Assembly: GCF_001457035.1 (NCBI RefSeq)
Contig: NZ_KQ758618.1
Coordinates: 62,001 to 126,000 of the forward strand
DNA length: 64,000 bases
Source: Fictibacillus enclensis
GTDB lineage: Bacteria > Bacillota > Bacilli > Bacillales > Fictibacillaceae
Reading direction: 5' to 3'
Below, one piece after another: positions 8,733 through 17,854 of this stretch. Position numbers and translations under genes: made by a program. Each line of letters begins with the position of its first letter. Position 1 is the first letter of the stretch. The notes under the pieces are model-generated. The model saw nothing but the letters and a program-made list of their open reading frames with translations, was not told where the DNA came from and searched no databases.

Positions 8733-11028
8733 CATACAGATCCAAGACGGTTTTGCACCAACGAAAAAAAGAAAGTGCATCCTTCATACTATCGAATTCA
8801 ATGAAAATGTTGCTATTATAAAATATCTTTTAAAGAACAGTTCAGTCTTTCAGGAACCATTAGAAGGACATCTTTTAATGGTTGAACGTAACACGGGTCT
8901 TGAATGGGAGGTCCCGTTCACCGTTTTAGAAGCAAATGAACAGTATTATGTCTTTGAATCCCAGTTAGATCAATTAGAAATTGGAAAAGGTCTTGTTTGG
9001 GATGTATATCTGATAATTCATGCAAAACAGGCGGTGTCTCCTGACGAACAGCAGCATGAAAATGCCAGCTCTGAAGATGACATTGATGAAGGTGAAACTG
9101 CTGAAGAAGAAACTTCAACAGAGACTGATAATGATAGTGTAATCGAAAATGATAGCGAAGAAGAACCAGAATCGGAAGAGACGTTTGAAGAATATGGAAT
9201 TATTGAAAAGAAATACCGTATGAGAACGAAACACGCATTTCTGGAACTCGGTGCTGTTGTGCACCCTGAGACCAAACAGGCTATAACACCATATACGACG
9301 AATAAAGGCAACCTTTCCTTCAAAGTCCATGACCGCGGTACGTTGATCAAAGTTGAGAGTGCAGACCTTGATAAGAGAGGAAATGTAACTATAGAGGGCT
9401 TTTATTTTTCTCCGTTCTCCGATGAAAATGAAGCATTGGAAAAAGCATTGGTTATTAGGGGCCCCGAAGGATTTGAAGAACTTGCGATCCCCTTTGTGAC
9501 TCTAACCCGCAAAGACCTTAATCCCTACTATCAGGAGCAGCAGCCTTATGTGGCGATGGGTTTTAAGGCACTGATTCCTGTGAAAGAATTCTGCAATATG
9601 GATGAAAATTCGACCTTCCGTTTATATTTTAAATGGAAGGATGAGGAAGAGGCGGCCTCTGATCAAGAAGATCGGGCATATCCGCTTCAATTGCTTTCCT
9701 TTAAACGAAGAATTAATAAGTCCATTATCATCAATATGTATGAAGGAAAAAAGAAGGTCTCTCTCATTACCCGTAAAAAAACGAGATCGCTTGTTATTAA
9801 GGTGGTTAAGTACAGCCTTTTACAAGAACTGAAGAAAAAGGTAAGGCGCACAATTACGAAGGTAAAGCAGCATAAAAAGACGAAAAAAGCATATATGGTG
9901 GCCTTCAAAATGGCAGGCTATCTGCCGGTTAAGAAAAATTTAGTAATGTTTGAAAGTTTTCTTGGTAAACAGTACAGTTGTAATCCGCGTGCGATCTACG
10001 AATACTTAAAAGAGAACCGTCCGGATCTGGAACTGGTTTGGAGTGTTGATGGAAGAAGCATCAGCAAGTTTGAAAATGCAGGCATTCCTTATGCCAAACG
10101 TTTTTCAATCAAATGGCTGTTTAAAATGGCGCGCGCACGTTACTGGGTAACAAACAGCCGAATGCCGCTATGGATTCCAAAGGCGAAACACACGGTTTAT
10201 TTCCAAACGTGGCATGGAACACCGCTTAAACGTCTGGCAGCTGATATGGATGAGGTCCATATGCCAGGAACAAATACCAAAAAATACAAAGCCAACTTTC
10301 ATAAAGAATCAAGCAAATGGGACTATCTTTTATCCCCAAATGCTTACTCAACCGAAATTTTTCGGCGTGCGTTTAATTTTCAAAAAGAAGTGGTGGAAGT
10401 GGGATATCCCAGGAACGATGTACTCTACACGAAGAACAATCCAGATGATATTAAAGACTTAAAAGAGAAACTTCAACTTCCACAGGATAAAAAAGTCATT
10501 CTTTATGCACCTACATGGCGTGATGATCAATTCTACGGTAAAGGGCGCTATAAATTCGACCTCGAGCTTGATCTCTTGCAGCTAAAGGATAAATTTGGTG
10601 AAGATTATGTTATAGTGTTAAGGATGCATTATCTGGTGGCGGAGAACTTTGATTTGTCGCCATATGAAGGGTTTGTTTTTGATTTCTCTTACCATGGAGA
10701 CATAAATGAGTTGTATCTCGTATCAGATATCATGATGACTGACTATTCTTCTGTGTTTTTCGATTATGCAAACCTTAAGCGTCCGATGCTTTTCTTTGTA
10801 TATGATATTGATTCTTATCGTGATAAATTAAGGGGCTTCTATTTTGATTTTGAAACGTACGCACCAGGACCTTTAGTGAAGACAACAGATGAGGTTATTT
10901 CAGCCATAGAGAAAATTGAGTCTGATGGATATGAGATTCAATCAGAGATCTTTGATGACTTTTATGAACGATTTTGCTATTTGGAAAGTGGACAATCTTC
11001 TCACAAAGCCGTTCAAAAAGTATTCTAA
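8716..11028 (+). CDS. tagF: Poly(glycerol phosphate) polymerase TagF with acidic insert
   Basis: Chain-extending CDP-glycerol glycerophosphotransferase at the cytoplasmic membrane face. The C-terminal domain, from about residue 400, has FESFLGKQYSCNPRAIYEYL, FQTWHGTPLKRLA near 497, GYPRNDVLY, YAPTWRDD, VLRMHY and MTDYSSVFFDYANLKRP near 673, a close match to TagF. The N-terminal part (about 1-390) is divided by an acidic low-complexity stretch at residues about 108-160, rich in Glu, Asp, Ser and Thr; I do not know this as a standard TagF feature. A basic segment near 360-395 (KKKVRRTITKVKQHKKTKK) could contact the membrane. No strong Shine-Dalgarno is seen, consistent with coupling to tagB. 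tagG follows after 30 bases. Confidence 0.9.
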   Translation: MQAEVNIQIQDGFAPTKKRKCILHTIEFNENVAIIKYLLKNSSVFQEPLEGHLLMVERNTGLEWEVPFTVLEANEQYYVFESQLDQLEIGKGLVWDVYLIIHAKQAVSPDEQQHENASSEDDIDEGETAEEETSTETDNDSVIENDSEEEPESEETFEEYGIIEKKYRMRTKHAFLELGAVVHPETKQAITPYTTNKGNLSFKVHDRGTLIKVESADLDKRGNVTIEGFYFSPFSDENEALEKALVIRGPEGFEELAIPFVTLTRKDLNPYYQEQQPYVAMGFKALIPVKEFCNMDENSTFRLYFKWKDEEEAASDQEDRAYPLQLLSFKRRINKSIIINMYEGKKKVSLITRKKTRSLVIKVVKYSLLQELKKKVRRTITKVKQHKKTKKAYMVAFKMAGYLPVKKNLVMFESFLGKQYSCNPRAIYEYLKENRPDLELVWSVDGRSISKFENAGIPYAKRFSIKWLFKMARARYWVTNSRMPLWIPKAKHTVYFQTWHGTPLKRLAADMDEVHMPGTNTKKYKANFHKESSKWDYLLSPNAYSTEIFRRAFNFQKEVVEVGYPRNDVLYTKNNPDDIKDLKEKLQLPQDKKVILYAPTWRDDQFYGKGRYKFDLELDLLQLKDKFGEDYVIVLRMHYLVAENFDLSPYEGFVFDFSYHGDINELYLVSDIMMTDYSSVFFDYANLKRPMLFFVYDIDSYRDKLRGFYFDFETYAPGPLVKTTDEVISAIEKIESDGYEIQSEIFDDFYERFCYLESGQSSHKAVQKVF

Positions 11029-11058
11029 ACCAATCTCTTTGGGAGAGGATTACTAAAC

Positions 11059-11883
11059 ATGATTTCAGCTTTTAAAGTACTAAAAGAACAAATTAACAGC
11101 TTTTACCTCATGATTCGTTTATCGATGTATGAGCTTAAAATAAAGAATAACAACAACTATTTGGGAATGCTTTGGGAGGTCATTAATCCCGCTATCCAAG
11201 TTGCAGTTTACTGGATGGTGTTTGGGATGGGAATCCGGCAAGGAAAAAGTGTAGGAACTGCCGGTCAGGAAGTTCCCTTCCTGCAATGGCTTGTAGCCGG
11301 GATTATCGTGTGGTTCTTTATCAGTCCGGCCATATTAAACGGCTCCAAATCGATTTATACAAGAATAAAAATTATCGCCAAGATGAATTTTCCGTTGAGC
11401 GTCATTCCGAGCTATGTGATCTTTTCCATCTTCTATCCGAATGTGATGCTGCTCGCAGTGATTGCCGTCATCTTTCAGTTCACAGATCACGGAAAGATCT
11501 CGCTGTATTATCTGCAGCTTCCCTATTATATGGTGGCTGCCATAGCGCTTGTATTTTCCCTTTCCCTGATCACGTCAACCCTTTCAACGATCGTGCGTGA
11601 CGTCCAGATGTTTGTGCAATCGATCATGCGGATGCTGTTTTACATTACGCCGATTTTGTGGGTTCCGAAAGGTGACAAACTGCCTGAATTCATTAAACTG
11701 ATTATAAAAGGGAACCCTTTTAATTATATTGTTGAAGGATACCGCGACGCTCTGTTAAGCAGGGCATGGTTTTTTGAACATTGGGAACACACGCTGTATT
11801 TCTGGGGCTTTGTTCTGGTTCTGTTCATAATAGGTTCCGCACTCCATGTGAAGTTAAGAAACCGATTCGTGGATTACTTGTAA
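11059..11883 (+). CDS. tagG: Teichoic acid ABC exporter, permease TagG
   Basis: ABC-2 type membrane subunit of the exporter that flips undecaprenyl-linked teichoic acid out of the cytoplasm. At 274 residues it has a cytoplasmic N-terminal segment ending in the coupling helix text YELKIKNNNNYLGMLWEVINP, typical of TagG/RfbA permeases, and about six hydrophobic segments (for example near residues 40-60, 76-95, 120-145 and 245-265). GGAGAGG stands 11 bases before the ATG. It is co-directional with the ATPase tagH, 19 bases downstream. Confidence 0.93.
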   Translation: MISAFKVLKEQINSFYLMIRLSMYELKIKNNNNYLGMLWEVINPAIQVAVYWMVFGMGIRQGKSVGTAGQEVPFLQWLVAGIIVWFFISPAILNGSKSIYTRIKIIAKMNFPLSVIPSYVIFSIFYPNVMLLAVIAVIFQFTDHGKISLYYLQLPYYMVAAIALVFSLSLITSTLSTIVRDVQMFVQSIMRMLFYITPILWVPKGDKLPEFIKLIIKGNPFNYIVEGYRDALLSRAWFFEHWEHTLYFWGFVLVLFIIGSALHVKLRNRFVDYL

Positions 11884-11902
11884 GAATACAGGAGAGATGG
11901 AC

Positions 11903-12736
11903 ATGAGTAACCAAACCGTTATTGTGCGCGATGTCACAAAAAAATATAAAATGTATAAAAAGCCAGCTGAAAAGCTGCTTGATATTATTTTGCCGAATGG
12001 CTACGGCGAGGACTTTTATGCGATTCAAAATATCAGCTTTGAAGCGAAACAGGGCGATGTTATCGGGATTGTCGGTGTGAACGGATCAGGAAAGTCAACC
12101 TTGTCCAACCTCATATCCGGAATTATTCCGCCAACAACCGGAACGATTGAATTAAATGGAGAAGTCTCCCTGATCGCCATTGCCTCAGGATTGAACAACG
12201 AGCTAACCGGACGGGAAAACATTGAGCTGAAATGCCTGATGCTTGGCTTCAGCAAGCAGGAGATCAAACGCCTTGAACCGGAAATCATCGAGTTTGCTGA
12301 GATTGGAAAGTTCATTGATCAGCCCGTTAAGAAATATTCAAGCGGAATGAAGTCGCGTCTTGGATTTGCCATTTCGGTAACAGTGGATCCTGATATCCTC
12401 GTTATTGACGAAGCATTGTCTGTAGGAGACCAAACCTTCGCTGATAAATGTTTGGATAAAATGAACGAATTCAAAGAGCGTGGCAAGACTATTTTCTTTA
12501 TCAGCCATTCCATGGGCCAGGTGAAAAAGTTCTGTGAAAAAATTCTTTGGCTGGAATACGGTGAAGTTCGTGCCTATGGGCCAATGAAAGAGATCCTTCC
12601 GAAGTATCAAGAATTTCTGAAGGAATACAAAGCCATGTCGAAGGAAGAAAAGAAACGCTTCAAACAACAAGTGCAGCTCAAACAGAGCGGCCAGAACAAG
12701 CCTGGAGACAAGTTGCAAGCTTCATCTGCAAAGTAA
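11903..12736 (+). CDS. tagH: Teichoic acid ABC exporter, ATPase TagH (short form)
   Basis: ATPase of the TagGH exporter. Walker A is GVNGSGKST, followed by the signature KYSSGMKSRLGFA, Walker B DPDILVIDEAL, D-loop SVGDQTFADK and switch His in FFISHSM. The product ends about 60 residues after the ATPase core in a Lys/Gln-rich hydrophilic tail. B. subtilis TagH is about twice as long, with an extracytoplasmic C-terminal part; this one resembles short TarH forms. ATG 11897 is in frame but abuts GGAGAG, so ATG 11903 with 6-7 bases of spacing is preferred. Confidence 0.93.
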   Translation: MSNQTVIVRDVTKKYKMYKKPAEKLLDIILPNGYGEDFYAIQNISFEAKQGDVIGIVGVNGSGKSTLSNLISGIIPPTTGTIELNGEVSLIAIASGLNNELTGRENIELKCLMLGFSKQEIKRLEPEIIEFAEIGKFIDQPVKKYSSGMKSRLGFAISVTVDPDILVIDEALSVGDQTFADKCLDKMNEFKERGKTIFFISHSMGQVKKFCEKILWLEYGEVRAYGPMKEILPKYQEFLKEYKAMSKEEKKRFKQQVQLKQSGQNKPGDKLQASSAK

Positions 12737-12756
12737 TCGTCCGGGATGTAGAGAAC

Positions 12757-12792
12757 GGGTGCTGCGTTCATAAAACGTCAGGCACCCTTTTT
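12757..12792 (+). terminator. Terminator of the tagDBFGH operon
   Basis: GGGTGC pairs with GCACCC, with an inner CGTT/AACG pairing, followed by TTTTT. Confidence 0.8.
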
Positions 12793-12864
12793 CTAATAGA
12801 TTGTAAGTATGCGCTTACATACGTCTGAGATCCAATGAGATATGACATGAGGGAGAATGGAAGA

Positions 12865-15800
12865 ATGAAAAACCGAACCGGTATTTTAAATCGAATCATA
12901 CATATGCTGCGGCCGGAAAAAAAGGTCCGCAAAAGAAAGACATTTAAGCAATGGTTGATGATCATGCAAACCGGGGAGAAGGTGGCCATTGAAGGATATT
13001 TAGATTCCCATGTCCGGGTCAGGGAGCTTCTGTTTTTATCCCGCAATACCGGTGAGCTGATCAAGGTAGCTGAAATAGAACCATCCCCCCGTTTTTCGTT
13101 TGAAGTCCGGGTGAGTGACATTGATTCCCTTTTTCCTGGTGAAGAACGAGCAAACTTTGATCTGTACCTTGGAATACAGCGCCCTGCTGAAGAGGTAAAG
13201 GAAGACTTACTGGAAGGGAAGCAGGACCTGGCTGTCTTTTATCCCCGTGCAGATGGCGGACAGGATATTTGCTATCCAATCCGCCTTGGCCGCTTTGCTG
13301 AAATGGACTATAAGGAATTTGTCCCCTACCAAACCGAAGAAGGTTTAAGTTCATATCTTTATGTTACAAAAAAAGGGAATGTTTCCTTTGTGACCCGGGG
13401 AATGGTGAACATAAAGCCGAAAGTGCAGATCGATGAGATGTACTTTCGAAAAGACAAGCTTTCCTTTAATGGAAAACTTTTTACAAGGGATGCTGGAATC
13501 AATAACATTCAACTGCTGTTAAAAGGCCGTGATACCAACGTGGAAAAACGGCTTCCTGCTGAAATCGAAAAGATGCATGAAGAAACACGGCTGAAGTTTG
13601 GAATGCACCGCTACAGATATGGAGTGAATGTGGATTTCGAGCCGTTGTTTAACGACCCGATGTACAGCCAGGATATTTATGATTTCTTCTTTGAACTGAG
13701 CTTTGGATTTCCTCACCCACCTGTTCTGGTCAGGATTGGCCGGCCAAGATTTCAGGTGAAGTATTTTTTGAGGGACGGCTATGCCAGAGCAGGGGAAAGC
13801 ACGTATGCCCTCGCGCCTTACTTTACCTTTAAAGGTTTTAACCTTTCCCTTCAAGTGGATGAATTCGAGGAAAGCACTTACCGGTATCTTAGAAAAATTA
13901 AGCGCTGGGCATGGCTTCTAAGGCCATTTTACAAAAAACGAAACATATGGCTGGTGGGAGAACGTCCCTATAAGGCACAGGACACTGGATACCACTTTTT
14001 TAACTACGTACGAAAACAGCATCCCGAGAAGAATGTGTATTATGTGATTGAGCAGGATTCACCGGAAATAAGAAACGTAGAAGAGCTGGGGAATATTCTT
14101 TACTTTAAATCAAAGGAACACATTTTTCATACCTTCATGGCACAAAAGGTAATTGGTTCTCATCACCCGGATTATTTGTATCCGCTACGGACCAAACAGT
14201 ATAAAAAAGCGATAAAAGCGACAAAGATCTTTTTGCAGCATGGAGTCATGGGAACCAAAAATATGGTGGCCAACTATGGGAAACGGGCGCCAGGCTTTGA
14301 TACAGACTTATTTTTGGTCAGCTCCGACTTTGAAAAAAATATGATTGTTCATGATTTTGGCTACGACCCTGACGAAGTAGCCATTACCGGGCTTTCGAGG
14401 TTTGACAGTCTGCTGGCAGACGATGTTGAGAAAAAGCGCCAATTGTTGATTATTCCAACCTGGAGAGACTGGATTATAACCGATGAAGTGTTCATTGAAA
14501 GTGAGTATTTTGAGCGCTATCGGGAGCTGATCAATCATCCGATGCTGCACGAATTAGCGGATTCGCTGAATTTTGAAATCGTATTTTGCCTGCATCCGAA
14601 CATGCAGAAGTTTACATCCTTTTTTGCCGATTCTCCTGTACGAATCATCAGCCAGGGAGAAGTGGATGTTCAGCTGCTGCTGAAGGAAAGCGCCATGATG
14701 ATTACCGATTATTCATCGGTCGGATTCGATTTCAGCTTCCTTCATAAACCGATTCTCTATTATCAGTTTGACCAAAACCGTTTTATTGGAAAACGTCCGT
14801 CTCACCTTGATCTGGAAAATGATTTGCCGGGAAGAATCGTACTTGATGCAGAGGAGATTCTTACAGAGGTGAAAAAATACGCAAAAAATCACTTTGCTGC
14901 AGAAGAACAATACATCAGACGATCCTATAAATTTTTAAAGTACAGGGACCTGCATCATAATGACCGGATTTATGAGGCAGTCTCGGAATTTCCTGCGAAA
15001 AAGCATTGGATCCGTTCTATTCAGGATGATGAACTCATTCAGGCGTTTTTGCGGCGGTATCGCAAAAGCAAATACTATTTTCCATCCATGCGTGTCTTTT
15101 ATAAAGTGGCACAGCGTATCCTTCCGGTTGATGAAAACCTGATTGTTTTCGAGAGCGGTGTGGGTAAGCAGTATGCCGACAGCCCTCGCGCCATTTATGA
15201 GGAAATCCTCAGACGCGGGCTGAATTATAAAAAGGTTTGGATCTACAACAAAAAGGGTGCGTTCATGGACCCGGATACGAAAGTCGTTAAACGACTTAGT
15301 CCCAGCTATTATTATTATCTTGCAAAAGCACGGTACTGGGTAAACAATCAGAACTTCCCGACCTATCTTGGGAAACGGAAACAAACGACCTATATCCAAA
15401 CCTGGCACGGAACACCACTTAAGAGGATGCTCTTTGATATTGAGCAGGTGGAGGGCCGGGACGAAGGATATGTCGAGCGTGTGCATAAAGCAACCAAGAC
15501 GTGGGACTATCTTATTTCTCCGAGTCCTTATGCCAGTCAGGCATTCAGAAGTGCATTTCGCTATAAAGGCGAGATGCTCGAGATCGGCTATCCCCGTAAC
15601 GACATTTTTTACAGGGAGGACCGAAGCCAACTGACAGACAGCATCCGCCAGCGGTTGAGCATCCCGGAGGATAAAAAGGTGATTCTGTATGCACCGACCT
15701 TCCGGGACAATCAAACGTCGAAAAACAACAAGTTCACCTTTGAACTGCAATTCGATTTTGAACAAATGCAGCGGGAACTGGGAGATGACTATGTGCTTTT

Positions 15801-16215
15801 GCTTCGTATGCATGTGGTTGTCAGCAACAAGGTGTCCATTCCTGAAGAATACAAGAGCTTCGTATACAATGTTTCAAGCTATCCGGATATCCAGGATCTG
15901 TATCTGGTGACAGACATATTGATCACCGACTATTCTTCGGTCATGTTTGACTTCGCGAATATGAAGCGGCCGATTCTCTTCTTTACGTATGATTTTGAGA
16001 TGTACCGTGATCAATTGCGGGGCTTCTACATGGATTTTGAAAAAGAAGCACCCGGGCCGCTGCTGAGAACCTCAGACGAAGTGACGCAGTCCATTAAAAA
16101 TATTGAGCGTATTAAGCATGACTACAGTGAGCGATATACGGCTTTTCATGAGAAATACTGCAGCCTCGAAGACGGTGGCGCAGCTGGTCGGATCGTTGAC
16201 CGTTTCTTTGCTTAA
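12865..16215 (+). CDS. Double-domain CDP-glycerol glycerophosphotransferase
   Basis: A 1116-residue protein with two glycerophosphotransferase-type domains. Domain 1, about residues 345-690, has a diverged His motif (FLQHGVMGTKNM near 456), GLSRFDSLL, IPTWRDW, CLHPNM and ITDYSSVGFDFSFLHKP near 611. Domain 2, about 745-1115, is a canonical TagF-like domain: FESGVGKQYADSPRAIYEE, IQTWHGTPLKRM near 844, GYPRNDIFY, YAPTFRDN and ITDYSSVMFDFANMKRP near 1019. The first 340 residues are an extra region. The two domains could add different residues or act as primase plus polymerase; this is inference. ATG 12835 is in frame 30 bases upstream, but ATG 12865 has GGGAG at a 9-base spacing. A terminator precedes it, so it is its own unit. 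Confidence 0.85.
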   Translation: MKNRTGILNRIIHMLRPEKKVRKRKTFKQWLMIMQTGEKVAIEGYLDSHVRVRELLFLSRNTGELIKVAEIEPSPRFSFEVRVSDIDSLFPGEERANFDLYLGIQRPAEEVKEDLLEGKQDLAVFYPRADGGQDICYPIRLGRFAEMDYKEFVPYQTEEGLSSYLYVTKKGNVSFVTRGMVNIKPKVQIDEMYFRKDKLSFNGKLFTRDAGINNIQLLLKGRDTNVEKRLPAEIEKMHEETRLKFGMHRYRYGVNVDFEPLFNDPMYSQDIYDFFFELSFGFPHPPVLVRIGRPRFQVKYFLRDGYARAGESTYALAPYFTFKGFNLSLQVDEFEESTYRYLRKIKRWAWLLRPFYKKRNIWLVGERPYKAQDTGYHFFNYVRKQHPEKNVYYVIEQDSPEIRNVEELGNILYFKSKEHIFHTFMAQKVIGSHHPDYLYPLRTKQYKKAIKATKIFLQHGVMGTKNMVANYGKRAPGFDTDLFLVSSDFEKNMIVHDFGYDPDEVAITGLSRFDSLLADDVEKKRQLLIIPTWRDWIITDEVFIESEYFERYRELINHPMLHELADSLNFEIVFCLHPNMQKFTSFFADSPVRIISQGEVDVQLLLKESAMMITDYSSVGFDFSFLHKPILYYQFDQNRFIGKRPSHLDLENDLPGRIVLDAEEILTEVKKYAKNHFAAEEQYIRRSYKFLKYRDLHHNDRIYEAVSEFPAKKHWIRSIQDDELIQAFLRRYRKSKYYFPSMRVFYKVAQRILPVDENLIVFESGVGKQYADSPRAIYEEILRRGLNYKKVWIYNKKGAFMDPDTKVVKRLSPSYYYYLAKARYWVNNQNFPTYLGKRKQTTYIQTWHGTPLKRMLFDIEQVEGRDEGYVERVHKATKTWDYLISPSPYASQAFRSAFRYKGEMLEIGYPRNDIFYREDRSQLTDSIRQRLSIPEDKKVILYAPTFRDNQTSKNNKFTFELQFDFEQMQRELGDDYVLLLRMHVVVSNKVSIPEEYKSFVYNVSSYPDIQDLYLVTDILITDYSSVMFDFANMKRPILFFTYDFEMYRDQLRGFYMDFEKEAPGPLLRTSDEVTQSIKNIERIKHDYSERYTAFHEKYCSLEDGGAAGRIVDRFFA

Positions 16216-16224
16216 AGTAAAAAA

Positions 16225-16262
16225 AACGCCCCTAAAGCCAATCGGCTTTAGGGGCGTTTTTG
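16225..16262 (+). terminator. Strong bidirectional terminator
   Basis: AACGCCCCTAAAGCC pairs perfectly with GGCTTTAGGGGCGTT across an AATC loop, with T after it on the plus strand and on the minus strand. It serves the double-domain enzyme and the convergent pyruvyl transferase. Confidence 0.9.
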
Positions 16263-17645
16263 TTATTTTACGATATCGGCGACTTTTAAGGCCAGTTTTA
16301 CACTTTTTCGATTTAGTGTTCCGCGTTGCTTTTTAATGATTTTATCTTTTTCACTGATTTTGGCATTTAGTTTTTTCTTGGTTTGCTCAGCTTTGGCTTC
16401 TTCTTTGGCATTTACTTTAGGGTAATAGCTTTCCCACCGCTGAACCATTTCCTCTTTTGTGCAGCCTGTAATGGTGCCAATTGGAGGACGAACCTTAGAC
16501 TGATCCATTTTGTCATCAAGCGGTACTGAAGAAGGAGTAAGGGTTTCTTTATAAATATGATCAAGATTGTTTTTGTTTAAGAAATCAATATAATGATCAA
16601 AGTTTTTGCCCTGATTTTTGGTGACCGATTGGAAATCAAGTGTTTCGACCAGGTCCATGATATTGGTTTGATCGGTAATTTCGTTGGCCATAATATGAGT
16701 AAGGTTGTGGTACTCTGCCAACTCTCTCATGCGGGCATCTTTTGGAATGAGGATGCTAGGTGTACCTGCCAGAACAGCAGCAATATTTCCATGCAGCCGG
16801 GCACCAAAGCTTAAGTCTGCCTGTTTAAGGAAATCAAACCATCCTGTAGCATTGAGAGGATAACGGACACGGTCCTCAAGATACAATGGGTGGGACATGC
16901 GGTTCGGATAGCTGTCCTTTGCGTTGGATACAGAAGGGGCGCCTACATAGGTCATCACCATTTCTTTCATCCATTGCGGAATAAAGTAATGATTTGGAAA
17001 TTGGTTCATGCTTCTGTCAATAAAATCGAGCACATTCTTAGGTGAAAGGCGTGAAGAGTTGACGCTTACCATGGAATTTGGTGTAATATTTGTTTCACGT
17101 ATTTTCAGCTCCCGGCCGTACGCATACATGGAAGGACAGCCAATAACTGTGTGATCGGTTCCTTCCCGGAAGCCGAGTCTTGAAAGATAGTCAGAAGTAA
17201 TTTGGCCGCGCAGACCCAGAATGGATGACTTTTCCAATACCGCACTAACAAAGGCTTTTACATCTTCATCAAAAGAGAAGCCTTCATTGAGTTTTGGTTC
17301 AAATGGCGCGCGGAGGCCTACACCAATCACTACCACTGGAATCTTAAGTTTCTTGATCAATTTCGTATATTTGCGCAATGACGGAACAAAGTCCTCCCGA
17401 AACGCATCTGCCAAAGGAATAATGTACGCATCGTATTTTTCGTTGATCTCATCGGCATACTTGGGATTAAAATCATAATGGTCTGGTGTTATAGTAGTCC
17501 CCTCTGTCATTAGGGTTCGGAACACACTGTATTGATACACCAAGTTACCTACGTTTCCGCCGATCGAATTGTTGACAATAATCTGCGTTGGTTCGTAATT
17601 GTCATACGGCGCCATGCCGGCGCGAATTATGATATTTTTACTCAA
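16263..17645 (-). CDS. Polysaccharide pyruvyl transferase family protein
   Basis: A 460-residue member of the CsaB/pyruvyl transferase family, which puts ketal-linked pyruvate from phosphoenolpyruvate on cell-surface sugars. The C-terminal LSFGARLHGNIAAVLAGTPSI is the family's most recognisable segment (catalytic Arg/His), preceded by VVVIGVGLR and ILGLRGQITSDYL. The start is TTG at 17645 behind GGGGGA. The last 60 residues are Lys/Glu-rich, probably coiled coil (KAEQTKKKLNAKISEKDK). Its place between teichoic acid genes and an LCP ligase suggests it modifies a wall polymer, which would add negative charge or an SLH-domain anchor; the substrate is not visible. A methyl- or glycosyltransferase-like fold cannot be excluded for the N-terminal half. 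Confidence 0.75.
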   Translation of the reverse strand: MSKNIIIRAGMAPYDNYEPTQIIVNNSIGGNVGNLVYQYSVFRTLMTEGTTITPDHYDFNPKYADEINEKYDAYIIPLADAFREDFVPSLRKYTKLIKKLKIPVVVIGVGLRAPFEPKLNEGFSFDEDVKAFVSAVLEKSSILGLRGQITSDYLSRLGFREGTDHTVIGCPSMYAYGRELKIRETNITPNSMVSVNSSRLSPKNVLDFIDRSMNQFPNHYFIPQWMKEMVMTYVGAPSVSNAKDSYPNRMSHPLYLEDRVRYPLNATGWFDFLKQADLSFGARLHGNIAAVLAGTPSILIPKDARMRELAEYHNLTHIMANEITDQTNIMDLVETLDFQSVTKNQGKNFDHYIDFLNKNNLDHIYKETLTPSSVPLDDKMDQSKVRPPIGTITGCTKEEMVQRWESYYPKVNAKEEAKAEQTKKKLNAKISEKDKIIKKQRGTLNRKSVKLALKVADIVK

Positions 17646-17813
17646 TTTCTAAATCCCCCTGTTTTCTATCGTTATTTTAGAATAAATTTATATCCATCTT
17701 ACTTATACCCGTTCTCTACCATCTTAAAATCTTAGTGGATTAGTCGAAAAATGTCAATTGATCTCTATTTTGAAAAATAGGGGTAATAATCCAGTTATTT
17801 CAATAAACGGAAA

Positions 17814-17843
17814 AAGAAAAAGCTGGCCATGATTGGCCAGCTT
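17814..17843 (-). terminator. Terminator of the first LCP gene
   Basis: AAGCTGGCCA pairs with TGGCCAGCTT; on the minus strand it is followed by TTTTTC. Confidence 0.8.
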
Positions 17844-17854
17844 ACTTGAGCGTC

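Noticed and set aside
14935-15813. A 292-codon open frame on the minus strand
   Set aside because: Lies wholly antisense to the double-domain glycerophosphotransferase, has no ribosome binding site and shows no protein family pattern.
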